From: Daphnia carinata | Lineage: Eukaryota; Arthropoda; Branchiopoda; Diplostraca; Daphniidae | Length of the DNA: 64,000 bases | Assembly (NCBI RefSeq): GCF_022539665.2 | Contig: NC_081340.1 | Span: 8,307,357 to 8,371,356, forward strand | Direction: 5' to 3' | Shown here: piece by piece, positions 48,401 through 61,190 of the stretch | How the letters are laid out: every line of letters starts with the position of its first letter | How positions within the stretch are numbered: the stretch's first letter is position 1 | Position numbers and translations under genes: made by a program | Notes under the pieces: model-generated | Databases searched by the model: none | What the model was told of the DNA's origin: nothing | The model's input: the letters and a program-made list of their open reading frames with translations, nothing else

Positions 48401-51400
48401 CCAACGCTGTGATGTTCGTTTTCTTTGTGTTATCAGAACAAGTTTTCTATGTTAAGCATCCATATTTCTAAACGAAGTGATGATGGACCGACTTGCAGAG
48501 GAATCGTTTAATTTTCTTTTCTTCTCGTATTTCCCGAAAGAAAGTAACAAATCCAATGAGGAACGAATAGCACACAGGGTGTTGTCGAAGAGGAACACGT
48601 AGTCAAGCCAATCGTTCTCGCCGGTCAACCATGTAAGAGTAGTCGTCTTAAAAATTCCTGGTTTACTAAATCCAAAGTTGGTGAAAAGACTGAGAGATTT
48701 ATGTGTTTCTTTTTTAATAATGATGGTCTGCCAAGAAGCAAGGTTCAGTGACATGGATGAAAAGGCTAAAAGCCATCAACTTGTTGAAAAAGAAGAGGGT
48801 ATGTAATTTTAAATTCAATTTACTGGAGGAACACTGAGATGAAAATACATTTGTTTATTTGTTCCTGCAGTATTTTGGAAGGAATGTTTGAAGCTTTGAA
48901 GATCTTACTGCCAAGAAGATGCCTTGAGCGGAAATAAATCATAAGTAAAGACAAAGGGATGTGCTTGAATTTGGTTTTTCAATCTAAATGTGTCACAAGA
49001 AGGCAGCTTGATTCACCAATAGGAAAAAACCAAAGCAGATATGAAATTCTAGACAATGCTCTTGAGCAATGTGTTCGTTGTTACATTTATTTTCTTTTTT
49101 GGCATCGTAGTATTATTAGTAAATCACAATTTTTTTTTCTTCCTTTTAGGTTTTGGGCTTTGTTTAATGTAGTGGCTAAATGGACAATGAGAGATTGAAT
49201 CAATAACATACTAAGCAGGCAGCTCATGGTCAAACTCATTTGGCATAAAGGTATCATTTAATTGGAAATATTTGTTCACTTCAATACAAGTATTTGTATA
49301 GGTTTTCTTCATTGGGGCTTTAGTCACCAAACATTTTTTCTTCTTTAGGGTTTGTTAGATATGGGTGGAATTGGCTTTAACCGTTTAGATCTAGCAGCTA
49401 TTAGACTGGTGGTGTTGGCCCCATGAATCTTATCGTCTTCAAGCTGGGTGAAAAAGCAGTGAGTATTTAGTTATCAAAATTTCCTAAGCCATGTGCAAAT
49501 AATCAAATAATTCTTCTTTGAAGTTCAGTTATTTTCGTGCAACATCCTCACAAAAATGCAACAAGACTTAACAAATACAGCAAATAGATGCAAAGTTGAA
49601 CTGTACCACTAAGTACCAGAGTAATGTGGCAAATATTCACAATGGTGATTACTCTTCACACAGCTAACATTTAGTATGGTACTATTCTATGTTTTACAAA
49701 TTTAGTTATAATTTAATTCAGCTCTTTGTTTAGTGGAATATAATTTATTTCAGTTTTTCCGCTGCAGTTTGGAAGCCACTTGGAGTAAATTTTTCGTCAG
49801 CTACTCACAAAAAAAAGATTGGCAAATCTGACAAATGGTATGCAATGGGTAACAGTTTTATTATAGTTAGTATTAATTTTTCCTAACATACATTTCGAAC
49901 TCATTTTTAACACTGTTAACATGTACTTGTATCCCATGAGGGTGGGTGAGATTTTGTCCAGGAATTTCGACTGAAAGAAGCGTTGAAGGATTGATGGATC
50001 CCCTGCCAAATCGTCACAGCTGGAACCTTTGTATCGGCGACAAGCACCAACCAGCAGGAGACGAAATCCGAAGTGTGTGTACGTGCGCGTGTGACTCGTT
50101 TGACAACATCATAACTCTCGAGCAAAAAGCGAGTATTTCGAGATTATTGTTGAAGTTGTGGGCAGTTCTTGGTCCATGCGTGATTCAACGGAACGGTATG
50201 TGCAGCTAGCAATCGCCCAGTTTCTTGCTTTCTCATTTTTCCTTTTTGGTCTTTCAGTTTGACACTTTCGACGTAAATACCCCGAGGGAAAGGCGTCTTG
50301 CATTAAATTGGGTTGAAAGTGTGGGTCAAGGACAGATTTAGTAGCGTCATCCAAAGCTATTAGCAATGCTGTTGGGTGTCAGAATCATTTACGTTACTGC
50401 CCAGACTTTGATTGCCTTCCAAAATCGTCTGCTCGACGAAACTATTCGCAAAAATGCTCGAGTATCTTTCAGTGTTAGTCCTGTAGAAGCCGAAGCGAAT
50501 AGCTGAATCACACGTATCATTTCATCTCTTTTATACCTCATCATTGTATAGAAACTATGTCGGTAACCCTTTGTTTTGTGTTTTGTTGAAATTTTGCTAT
50601 GTCATTTTCAAGTGAGATTTTTATTTGTTTTTAGATAGCTGTACTGATGTGTAAAGAATGGTGGTTGCAGGTCATGAGAGCCATTCCTTTATACAATACC
50701 TTTCTATTTTTATTGCTTTAATTTTTGTCATTTTAGCAGCTGAATGTAGTTGGGACAGAACATGTTGGAATTTTAGCATCAGGACATCTGGCTGGTTGGA
50801 CGATTAAACATCCCTCTGTGTGGACACAAACATTGTGTCTAGTTTTTATCTGTAGATTAGGTTAGGTGTTTATCTACCCTTGTCGAAGCTTTGTGATCCA
50901 TAGGTGTCTTACTTTGCTTATCTTTCAGTGAACAGGACAATGTGGCTTAGCATAACATTAAACAATTTAATAGTTATTCAAAGTCAGAACAGTTGATATT
51001 TCAAGTAGATACACATGTGCAGGGAATACTTGTTAATAGTGTTTTGCAGGTACAAGAATTAGACATACATATTTCAACTGTATTGATAAGATTTTCAATG
51101 CTTAAGAATTTCTATTTACATTCAGAAGTAACAGGTTATTAATGTGACTTAAAGTACATGGCTACGGTTTTATGCGGGTTATGCGTTACTGTTTGGTTGT
51201 GTTGTATCTGGTTTCGTTCGTGTTGTATGTCGCTGTACGTAACCCAATTGCAACCGATGGATAGTTTACGATAGTGCAATCATTGTTCTGGCTGATCATC
51301 GGAAGGCATTTTTTTTTTTTTTAATAATGTGGTTCCATTAAATCCGCTATCTTCTAAAATGACGACAGGGTTATCGGTGTGACCCAGGAACTGAGCCCTG

Positions 51401-52069
51401 CTACTGCCCCGGTGTAGAAAATGTCTCTGTCATCCCGTGATTGGCCCATTCCAGGCATGGAGGAGGTGGTGACCCCGGATTACAGCCAATCAGGTGTTTA
51501 ATGCCGGCTACTGCTTTCGTTTCGCATTACGTCTTATTTGGAAAAGTATGACAACAAAGCATGAGGCATTTTCTGGCGCTTAACTGACAAGAAAGAAAAA
51601 GGCTTTTTTTCATTTGGGCGCAAAATTTTTAGACAAGAGGTAAGAAAAAAAAATTCCGGTATCTTAATACAGGTTAGGATTAACGTACAACTTAACTCGT
51701 AGATTCCTACAAATAATTTCCGTTCATTGGCCTGTCTGACACCATCTCTTGTCAGACAAAAATGAAGCATGGTATTCAAAAGGGCAGTTTTCTTCTCTGA
51801 GTTAACATCCAGCATAAGCAAGGTGAGCTTAAAAATGTGGATCCGTCCGCCGTAGCCTTTCTAATCCAAGTGATTTTTGTCATGCCTGAAATAATGAAGG
51901 GAAAAAGGTGTCAAATCAGGCTTCATCTCTGCTCAGTGTCATGGGCGATTAAGAATACATTGTTGGGAAATTCTCGGTCTGAGGTTAGTATGGAAATTTA
52001 TCTAAATTTTATATGTTAATATAAATTGACCGTCTTGTGATTATAACTAAATCTGAAATATCATATTAG
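48401..52069. other. Decayed accessory sequence, no intact gene
   Basis: Several short frames with intron-like borders look like gene debris but match nothing I can name: a 100-codon minus frame at 48452-48754 (WLTGENDWLDYVFLFDNT), a plus frame at 48959-49070 (CVTRRQLDSPIGKNQSRYE) and a plus frame at 49946-50209. Block C copy 1 lies at 50590-50800. Confidence 0.45.
50590..50800 (+). repeat. Dispersed block C, copy 1 (copy 2 at 52470-52680)
   Basis: Shared in order: TTTTCAAGTGAGATTTTT, GATGTGTAAAGAATGGTGG, TTTATACAATACCTTTC and GCTGAATGTAG, then TGGGACA. The copies are 1.9 kb apart in direct orientation. Confidence 0.85.
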
Positions 52070-52269
52070 GAGAAGGATGGTGAAGTTGAGTATTTGCTGA
52101 TAGGGATTGGTGTTTCAAACAATGGAAATACTTGGGAGCCCGAGCAAATCTTTATTGTAATAATTTCATTGCAGCATTCGAAAGCAAATGTCTACCATTG
52201 AATGAGAATCCTGAAAACAAGCTAAGCCAAGAGAAGAAAAGTGTGAAGAAAAAGAGAACTAAAGCATAG
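52070..52269 (+). pseudogene. Chromodomain (HP1/CBX-like) fragment, degraded
   Basis: After a TATTAG acceptor-like site the frame reads GEVEYLL, then NNGNTWEPEQI, the chromodomain signature (family: VEYLLKWKG and NTWEPEENL). The KWKG aromatic-cage segment is lost (LIGIG). One frame change after WEPEQIF is needed to reach NNFIAAFES, the usual end of the domain, followed by a Lys-rich tail (KKSVKKKRTKA) and a stop at 52269. HP1-type proteins bind methylated histone H3 lysine 9; this fragment could not. Confidence 0.7.
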
Positions 52270-52469
52270 GTTTGTTTCAAATTCTTAACTAGAAGCAATG
52301 AATATCGACATGGTCAGTAAATCTATAGTTTTCTACATGTCATTATGGATGCCCTGTCTTCCAACAAGATTCGAACATGGATCGAAATGTAGTGGCGGAG
52401 ACAATTTTAGGAGCGAGCGATGACGGTGACGAAACTATATAGGTAACCATATTGTTTTCTTTTGTTAAA

Positions 52470-52680
52470 ACTTCCCCATCTCATTTTCAAGTGAGATTTT
52501 TTTTTTGCTTTTAAATAGTTGTAGGGATGTGTAAAGAATGGTGGTTGCAGGGCAGGAGAGTCATTCTTTTATACAATACCTTTCCATTTTTATTATAGAT
52601 TGTCTTTTTAGCCGCTGAATGTAGCTGGGACATGAAATATTGGAATTGTAGTGTCAGGACATTTGTCATGCTATGTCTAG
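52470..52680 (+). repeat. Dispersed block C, copy 2
   Basis: Direct-orientation partner of 50590-50800, lying just downstream of the chromodomain fragment. Confidence 0.85.
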
Positions 52681-52902
52681 TTTTATTGATATTCTATATA
52701 TTCATTTCTATATTTAGTGGTATTATTATAATAGTATTATGTTTTATTACAGGCTGACCAGAATTACAAACACATTGGCACAGCAGTCTTTCAGCGATCA
52801 TTGTTTTTCAATGCTCAGTTTAATTTGGTTTAGCATAACATTACTTCGGAAGCACAGGTCTGTTTCAAATTCATAAGTCAGTTTGAAAGGGAAGGGTAAG
52901 AT

Positions 52903-52940
<38 letters not shown>

Positions 52941-55900
52941 CATTTCCTACGTTGAATTTCAGCACTTCTGGCTACTGTTTTACATGCCACGTCTTCGTTT
53001 TTCGTCTTCTCGGAATAGAGCTTTAGAGTGTGGGAGTGAAAAATATAAAGGCCATTATTGGTGTTGAACAATGGATTCCTATCCTATCCCCCTCAATTTG
53101 CTTGATGTTCTAGCAATGGCGTCTCTCAGAGAATAACCTTGGCAATTTTGAGAAGTAGAAAATCCTCTGTGTATTTTCATCTTGCCAGCTCAGTAGAGCA
53201 CCAACTACTACGGTGTGCACTCGTGTTTTTATTGCACATGTTATCTTCGCAGTGTTTCACAGGGAAATGTTGAAATTGACCTCTTCACAGAATGGCAGTT
53301 GCACCGTAAAAGCCACCATCCCTGATAAACTCTTAATGGTTAATTTTTTATTTTCAGGTTCTATTAATTTTAATGACTGCATCAGATTGTTGTCATTGAT
53401 TTTTGTTTTTATCGGTAAGTTAAAGTTAAAGTAAAGAGATGGCCTCCAAGAAGTTGTCAAGTACCAATGTTAATGAAATATATCTTGTTCGTAATTCTAT
53501 TTCAAAAAATTCAATTAAAGGGATAACCAGATCGGCAACTCCTTTTCTATCTCCTTGCTATTCGGACCGACCTCGCCATGTTTCGGACATGTGGAATACA
53601 TTGTTACTGAAGAATGAGGGAAGACGTGAGTAGAATGACAAATAACTCGAAGACATTCCAGATCATTAATACGTTTGCGCTTATTGCCAGCAATCGACGA
53701 AGAAAGTGAAAAGGTGTGGTCGTTCTATGCCGTTCACGAATTGTGATGCAGTCTGCCAGAGAAAAAGTTTTACCAAACATCAAAGGATTTGCACTCAAAC
53801 TGAAAGTAATCCCTATTTAATTGTTTTTACATTATTCTTAAATTTCTGATGCTCTACCTCTTATTTAGGGATTATTCGTTTTCTCTTTATTGGTGTTTTT
53901 CTCCAATTGCTTCGCCATTAATATTAACAACCTTTTGTTTTCGTTTAGTTTAACTAGACGTTTTCTTCATAAACAAGGATGTATTGAGAAATTTCTTGTT
54001 CCTCCAAAGCGGTCCATTTGCTTATGCAGAACTTGTGTACCAGTACAAGTGGCCAGCACCATAATATATGGCACATAAAACTAAATTCACAAATACCACA
54101 GGTACTTGACATGTTGCCAGTCGAAGAAAGAAATCTTCCATGACAAATTTTTTTTCCCCTAATTTTTTATACTGTTATCTTTCTGTTGGAAACACATGAG
54201 AAGTGATCTAATGTCAACAGGTAAAATGATTTAATTTAAATTACTTGGTTGACGATTAATATAGGTTTTTTTTTTGTAAGGAAAGTGTGATGATTGTTAC
54301 TGCAAATCTGCAGAAACTGGTGAGCTGTGTGACTGGCTGCTAAGTGCTAACCACTCATCTTGAGTATTTGATCTCATACAACTGTCAGATTGTATAAAAA
54401 CTTTATTTTGTCAGCTTCAGAAATCTTTCAATTGTTCAGTAAATTTTTACTAACTTTACGAAATTATCATAGGAAAAGAAATGCAGAATGCCACAGTTTC
54501 CTCAGTATAGAGATGAACAGTGTAGCAAGTCCAGGTCACCTAACCTGTAGCTCATGAAATCTCCAACAACTAGTCAACGTAGATGATTTGAACCACTTAT
54601 CCAAAGGGTAACAATTTGAAGTTCATTGAAACAAAAATTCCAATAATGTTCTTCTTGACTTGTTCTAAATAGGCAATAAAAGTCGACATGGCTTTTTAAA
54701 AAGTATGGAAGAGTTAACAGATAAACATTTTGATAAATGTCAATGACGATCAAATAAGTTAAATTAAGCACCATATCTAGGACCTGATTCCTGAAACAGT
54801 GACGTGGGATAATACATTTGCAGGTCAATGTATTTAATCTATTCGCAGTCCGGCGATAAACCTGGATTTGCTTCCTTGCGCACTGAAGTTGAAGAGACTG
54901 GAGATTAATTCGGTTGGCGTATTTTGGAGTAATCCAAAAATAGGTGGGTACGTGGGTCATGTTGAATAATGGAAAAGCAGAATAAAATGAAACTTCGGAA
55001 AAACAGGTAAATAAATGTAAAGCATTCTATCACCCAGGTTGTTTTCTTTTTTGTTTTGTTTTGTTTTTTTTTTCGTTAGGAATTATTTGGAAGGAACGCT
55101 GTGAACGGAGGATTTCTTCGAATGGTGAGCTTCGGCCGTTGCAAATTGGATTGTGGACAAATTGGACGAAGGTTGTCCACTCGGTTGTTGTTGATGGAAG
55201 TGGTCGTTCAGTGAGTCTCCTCCCCGGGATATTGGAGCAAAAAAACTGAAAGGGTATGTAATTTGAGTATGTATAACTGGAATGAAGTCTGGTAAATTAA
55301 ATAACTTTTTTTTGTAAAACGAATTTTTCTAGCTGTTGGTGATCGATCATGATTTAGGGAATTGCGAAATGGATGTATTGAGTGGAAAGAGTGGACGTGA
55401 ATAAGGCGACGAAAGAGTACAGCCGCGCAACTTCCGAATGTTGCAATATGCATCTTACGCTTCCAATTCCGGATTGTATTCTCGCAGCAGGATGGTTGAG
55501 CACGCTTCTCAGCGATTTTGCTTTGTTACTTCTTATCTGTTCTAATATTTGTTTTTTTTTTATAAATGTGTGGAGTTATTGGCTTTTAAGTTCTAGAAAA
55601 AATTACACAGAGATGAGTGTGGAGGGGGTGATGGAGGGTAGTATGATGTAAATATGAAATTTATTTGTTCGGTAGATTGGGGTAGGTTGTGCTAATCAAT
55701 CCTAACTTGCATGGGGGTAAGGTTTGAATAGGAAGTTGGGTCAACTTAGTGAAGTCCCTGACTTTTGTAGGCTAAAGGTGAGTTGGGGAAGATTTAAGGA
55801 TAATGAACGTTAACATCAGTTATCCTGACCCATGTACCACATGTTTGTTTCATGCAATAGGTAAATGTAAGCATCGCGAAATTGAATCGCAAAAAACCAT

Positions 55901-57144
55901 ACAAAATGTGCAGGTAAAAGTATAATTGAATTATAATAATAGCATTGTATATGCAGGTTATGTTGAAAATTAACAAATATTGGTAAGTTAAACATATTGA
56001 GGTTGGATGTATTTCATTAATTTGTATGAAAAGGCGGTAGTTAATTTAATTATCACCTAGATATATATAGCTAATTTACTTATTACCCTGTCTTTTCCAG
56101 GTCCAATCCACGCAGCATTTGCTATTATTGCCCAAGAATTGAAATTAATTCATCTGTAAATGGACAACATGGAAGTGAAAAGATAAATAAACTATCGGAA
56201 TAAAATCGCTGTATTTTAATTTCGCGAGAAATTAACAATTAAACTTCAAGAATATTTTCAGAAAGTGTCCGCCAAACAGTATCGCCATCTATTGGTACGA
56301 TATTCAGTTGAACCTTTCTAGACTCGGCTAAGGACCATGCATGTTTAAAGTAATGTTTCGTTATTGTTTACTAACAAAAAATTTTAGACACGGCCAACGA
56401 TATCAGCAGGCAATATTCATAATTAAGCTTAAAACTACCAGCTGTGTCCTTTCAGTGTTGTTTTCTCCTACTCCTCTTGCCGTTACCTGGTGTTAAAATA
56501 AATTTGAAGAAATCAATATTTCAGCCAATTGTATGTGTGTACCTGTTTGTTTTTTCAAATGACAACATGGCTTACTAGCTGGAACAGGTAGTATTATCAT
56601 TTCATAGGCTGAGCTCCCATGCATCAGCATTGGAATATTTGGCTCCGCTCAAGATAGTTTCACAACAATTTCCTCTTCTTACGCTACTGTCAAAGACAAA
56701 ATTTAATACAAGATATACCTTGAGGCCAAAAGTGATATAGATTCAATGCCAACATAGCTGATGGGATTTGGATTCACTAGTCACACTTGTTGCAGTGTTT
56801 TACATAAGAAGAAGCAATACATTCCTCATGGTGTCGGGCTTATATATTTTGTCGGGCTTATTTTCAAGCCCTAGCTTCTTGAACATCGGGAGGCGTTGAG
56901 TGAAATAGAATTGGATACCTTACCAGTAGATGGCTATACTGTTAGATGGGTCGTCTGTCAGTATAAATTCAATGTTTACCACATGTAAGCTTACAGCATT
57001 TTTGTTATGCTGGCATGTAATCTAAGTTTTGTAATTTTAGGTGATGGCATTCGCGTTACGTTTAAGTCAAGATCTACTGTACAATGGGATAAATTTTTCG
57101 TAGAATAAGTATCTCCTAGAGCTATGTGTTGCAATATCATTCTG
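52681..57144. other. Decayed accessory sequence, no intact gene
   Basis: Holds a T-run of about 40 bases at 52900-52940 and block E copy 2 at 55150-55365. A plus frame at 53439-53633 starts with a good ATG (ATGGCCTCC) and ends near a GTGAGT donor, so it may be a first exon (STNVNEIYLVRN, MWNTLLLKNEGRR), but I found no clear continuation. A 128-codon minus frame (54574-54960) is unsupported. GTCGGGCTT motifs, also in the satellites, occur near 56840-56860. Confidence 0.4.
55150..55365 (+). repeat. Dispersed block E, copy 2
   Basis: Partner of 36165-36380. Confidence 0.7.
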
Positions 57145-57310
57145 ATGGTAAAATATTTATTCAATTTTAAATAACTTTTGAATTTCCTTCTCTGTATTTG
57201 CAGTGACGTGAACCTACTTGTTGGTGGGGTTAGCTAGGGACACATCTTTTCCATTTTCCCATCCAATCTGTGAAACAACTTTGATTGTTCATTATAACTA
57301 CACCAACATT
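57145..57310 (+). repeat. Dispersed block D, copy 1 (copy 2 at 61880-62050)
   Basis: Both begin ATGGTAAAATATTTATTC, continue with AAATAACTTTTGAATTT and a CAGTGA-GTGA step, and include CCATTTTCCCATCCAATCTG and CAACATTCCCT. Copy 2 lies in the spacer of the large palindrome. Confidence 0.88.
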
Positions 57311-57332
57311 CCCTACGTAACCCAACAATACG

Positions 57333-57790
57333 AAACTTACCATTGTAAACCCGAAAGACAACCAGCCATCTCTTTGTTTTAATTTGGTTTTTGCATAGTA
57401 TCTTCCTGTGCGTGTGAAACCGACGGTTTAACGATTTTTTAATGAAAACCGCGGTTTGCCCCGATCAAAGACGATCGGGGCCGAGCCCTAGTCTTAAGTT
57501 GAATTCGACGTCCATTTTGAAATGTGTTGCAACGCTGCTTGAGTTTTGTGAACCGGCATCAGTCGCCATTTGCTAGTTCTTTGTCGTGTATGATACTGGT
57601 GGCGTGCATCTGACGGGCGAAATATTGGACACATGAGGCAGCAATGGTAAAGTAATGCTTGAGTGAATGTTTCGCCAAGAAAACATTGATAAAGTTCACC
57701 AGCACAAGAAACTTTAATTTGAGAATACCTAACGATATTTGAAACTCCTTTTCAAATTACAAAATGAATGGTACGTTATTAAGAAGAAAC
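57333..57790 (+). repeat. Dispersed block A, copy 2, with a hairpin-rich insertion
   Basis: Partner of 37303-37732. It carries about 75 extra bases near 57415-57489. These include the palindrome AAACCGCGGTTT at 57446-57457 and a 9-bp hairpin (GCCCCGATC with its complement) at 57458-57481. Confidence 0.85.
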
Positions 57791-59640
57791 TATAAGAAGT
57801 AATTCTTTTCAGCTGAGTCATTGTTTGTTTCTTTCTAAATTTTAGAAAATGTCACAAGTTGTGAACAAGACATTGTGGTGCCTTGGCCTCTGTTCTCTCA
57901 TCTCCATGCCAGATGGCCATTATGAAGGATCATAAATGTGTGGTAATATCATTCTTCCAGTATTGCATTATTCTTTGTCATTATTTTCATCTAATACCAT
58001 GAACGCGAGAAGAGTTTATTTGCTTGCTATCATGGACGGTAACTCGTGTCCTTAAAAGTAAGCACAAAGCCACATTGAGAAAATGGTTATTGCTACCTTC
58101 TTGCTTTTTAAAAAAGGCATCAAGCCAAACTGCTCAACCATGCAGTCGGGCTTTGTACTTTTTTAAAAATTAGAATTAATGAAATAAACAAAGCTTGTCA
58201 TTTCAATCATGTCAGGATTGTGCAGACAAACATTGTGGTTCATTTCCTTTCTTATGCAAGTTGTTCAACAATGCTTTGTGTTACAACTATTTTTTAAATT
58301 ATTTTGAATAAAAAATTTTTCATTCACAACATTTGCAGATCCTGAGCACTGAGAAGAGATTTTTGCTGATGTAGAGCTTTGTAACGGTGGACCCCACAGT
58401 CCATGACAGAAACAAGTAGGATAGAAAATTCCATCTTCTTCGAAAAGAAAAGGGGAGGTTTGCATTTTAAGGTTAGGTTAGAAACAACAGCAATAAAACC
58501 GTTTGCTGTTACTACCTTTTATACGTTGTTATCATAAATAGGAGCAGTACATATTGGCAGCCATGTAGCTTTGTAGTTGCTTCGAAGAATTTTTTCCCTT
58601 GTCTGGTGATTGGTTGGTAATGTTGCCCATTCTATTAACTTTTTTCTCTAGGTTAATGTTATAAACCATTTATTTCAGGACTTTGAATACCTCCTATCCT
58701 TATAGCCATGGAACACTTGACATTGACTCCATTTACACTTACAGAATCAAAAACGAACACATTTGCAACAAGTATTTTTTGTGACCAAGAAACCAAAATT
58801 TTTTTATTTTTTTAAGCATCTATAGTTGGAAGACATCTAGCGGAGGAATTGCTTGTTACTGAGTACTCTACTGAACTGTCAATTTGTTCGTTGTCAGGGG
58901 GCTACATCGAGTTTGGTTGCCATAATAATGGTTGCCTCGCGAATTGGAAATGTTTTGCCGAATCCCAGGATATCGCCAAGTGTGCCATATTGTCACAATT
59001 GTTTTTCCCCTTAAGATGGTTACCAATGTGAAGTTGATTTCTAAAGGTAAAAAGCACAAGTACTTGGTGAACCCCTGTTGTGCAGCATACCACACCATTA
59101 ATAGCTTCTTGAAAAGTTCTGCTTTGTTTCCAGGTTTTGTTTGATATGCTATATTTAATGAACTGATGTTGGCACCAGCCTGATGGAAAAAAGTCATTTC
59201 CAACGTGGTAGGAGATTTATCTAGAATTGCGTTAACATTCTAATTAAACACGAGAACTTTTCTATGGCACAGGGAAACTTGGATTTATTTTGTGATTAAG
59301 AGTCGGAATGTTTTTCTGAAGTTGCTGTTTGAAATAACCTTTCAAAGCCTAAATTCATCTTTGTAGAAAGGGACTTGTAAGTAAACATGAAGCATTTTTT
59401 TGCTAGCTGTATCTAACCTACATAATTTTCTGTTCAATAGTTAATGTTTGTTGTTGTTTTTTTAATAAAGGTGAAAAGTAACACTGGCTCTGTACATGTT
59501 CTTGGTTTGGGGCAAGATGTTGAATAACCTGAGATTATTGGATGGAAGACATGGAATTTCTACACTTTATTCATATTCCCCAAACGGTATTTAAAATTCA
59601 AAAATTGAAGTGCATATCTGGGCTCCCTTCCTTTCCGTAG
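57791..59640. other. Decayed accessory sequence, no intact gene
   Basis: No supported gene. Short frames near 58849-59144 (GGYIEFGCHNNGCLANWKC; VTNVKLISKGKKHKYL) sit near intron-like borders and may be exon relics. Confidence 0.4.
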
Positions 59641-59990
59641 CCCCGTTTCCCCTTGACTCGTAATAAGCCCGTAGGGGGTCATGCCCCTACTGTACGGTAT
59701 ATATAAAAATAACATATACCGAGGTTTGGAGGGCTCTGGCCGGAAAGGGGACGTGGGGGTCCGCTTAGTCCGATGATGTGTTCACGGAGGGCGACGTGGC
59801 TACCCGCAAATCCGAACTAAAGGTTAATCGCTCCAGTAAAAATGTTCCAAATCTTCGGCTCTTCTTCCGGCTTCTCTTAGCCAATCACCGGGTAATCTCC
59901 CCGGTGGGTCAACAAGGCAGTGTCTCCCCCTGCCTGGGTTGACGGCAACTTTTGAAAGGGCTATTGTGCCTTTTTAAAGTTGCAAAAATA
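59641..59990. other. GC-rich run of five strong hairpins
   Basis: In an AT-rich setting, five stem-loops follow each other: 59671-59690 (GTAGGGG stem), 59695-59721 (CGGTATAT stem), 59887-59905 (ACCGGG stem), 59908-59943 (GTCAAC plus GGCAG stem with a small internal loop) and 59945-59983 (GCAACTTT outer stem, AAAGG inner stem). The last three lie inside the left arm of the palindrome and are repeated inverted at its end. The order suggests a structured RNA or element terminus. I could not match it to a known snRNA, 5S RNA or hammerhead core. Confidence 0.6.
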
Positions 59991-60395
59991 ATTCTAATGT
60001 GCAGAGAATTGTCAATAAAAAAACTATTTTAAACAAAGTTTTAGTAAATTTTAATTTGTTTATTGACTTTGTTTGCTGTGTTACTTATTTGGTTGTAAAG
60101 CTTCGGAATACTTTCAATTTTCATTGTACCATACAGGTAATGCACAATTGATGTATGAATATTTACTTATGTATGTTGCAATGTCATTTCATTGACGTTA
60201 TACTTTCAATTTTTACTGTTCTCAATTATAGGAGAATATTTCGTTGTTAGACGACTTCATTGTTTACGGAACGATGCACTTTAATCTCACTTCATGGAGA
60301 TTCTACAACTTTTAGTGCATTGATGATATTGAATAGTATACATGCATTGTATTTGAGTTCATTTTGAGTTATATTTACTGTTTTTATTTCATTTT

Positions 60396-60465
60396 GACTC
60401 TTTAGGGGATTGAACCCTTGATTTCTGGCGTGCGACGCCGATGCTCAACCATAGAGCCATGAGTC
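60396..60465 (-). tRNA. tRNA-Ala(CGC)-like sequence, left arm
   Basis: Read on the minus strand it folds with acceptor GACTCAT/AAGAGTC (5 or 6 of 7 pairs), D stem GCTC/GAGC, anticodon loop GTCGCAC (T33, CGC, A37) on a stem with one mismatch, and T arm AAGGG-TTCAATC-CCCTA (4 of 5 pairs). It is 70 long, one base short between acceptor and D arm. Probably a degenerate tRNA or a tRNA-derived element; an exact copy is in the right arm. Confidence 0.5.
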
Positions 60466-60662
60466 TTGTAAATGAGTTAACTATTTTTCCACGTCTTTTG
60501 AAGGAAATCTATTTGCACTTGTAATAATATTGTTGTGCGTCCCAACGCAATTTAATATTTCCGTCTCGGCATGTCACCTATAATTACAATAGAGTGATTC
60601 ATTTTTTGGACAAAGAAATATTGTCTACAGTGGGAATCGTAACTTAATCCGCTGGCACATAG

Positions 60663-60734
60663 GATCCAGACGTGACTCGAACTCTTGACTTTCCATTCCC
60701 GTAGTCAGACGCTCTACCTCAGAGCTATCAGTAT
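60663..60734 (-). tRNA. tRNA-like sequence of unclear isotype, left arm
   Basis: On the minus strand the D arm GCTC-TGAGGTA-GAGC and B box GAGTTCGAGTC are good, and GCGTCTGACTACGG resembles the anticodon arm of Arg(ACG) or Trp tRNAs. The 3' half of the anticodon stem and the acceptor do not pair, so I read it as a tRNA relic that keeps Pol III promoter boxes. Confidence 0.4.
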
Positions 60735-61190
60735 TACGTGATTTCCTGTAGCGTGCTAATACGCTACAGCGTAACGTAAAATAAGAAAAAGTCGGGCTTA
60801 TTTTTTAAGTCGGGCTTATTTTTAAACCTGACTGTACATCAGATGGCCGTACATGATAAGGTTCTAATAATAGCACGAGGTATATCTTCATGCTATGATC
60901 TATATTTAACAGGTGTACCTTCCCATTAGCGTGATACATAATGCTAGTAGTCTCTGTTAACGAAGTAGTGTCATAAGTATATCAATTCGCGCCATCAACC
61001 AACAGTAAAATAAGAAAACAAGCACGAATGAAGCCACTACACCATTTCATATGTGATCAAAATGCTTGAAATGTTTGGCAGATTAATGTTCATTTTTTAG
61101 TTTTTGCGAAGTTGAAAAAAAATAATTACCGGAAGTGACCGGAAGTAGGCTATATCTCCAGAATTACTGGGCCCACGACAAAACGAATAT

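Larger units (their letters stand above)
59851..61036 (+). repeat. Large inverted repeat, left arm (at least 1,186 bases)
   Basis: Every segment I compared is the exact reverse complement of 62815-64000, with a constant coordinate sum of 123,851 from one end to the other. That means no insertion or deletion between arms. The inner edge is CGAATGAAGCCA at 61036. The outer edge is not visible because the window ends at 64000. The arm includes two tRNA-like sequences, three hairpins and GTCGGGCTTA motifs at 60791 and 60809 that also occur in the satellite. Confidence 0.95.

Noticed and set aside
54574-54960. 128-codon minus-strand frame
   Set aside because: No recognisable motif, no good start context, no flanking exon signals, and it lies in decayed repeat-rich DNA.
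59760-59830. Hammerhead-like ribozyme core near CCGATGATG
   Set aside because: The invariant CTGATGA and GAAA elements are not present in the right order on either strand.
60396-60734. Functional tRNA genes in the palindrome
   Set aside because: Stem mismatches and a missing linker base in one, and unpaired acceptor and anticodon stems in the other, argue for tRNA-derived relics.
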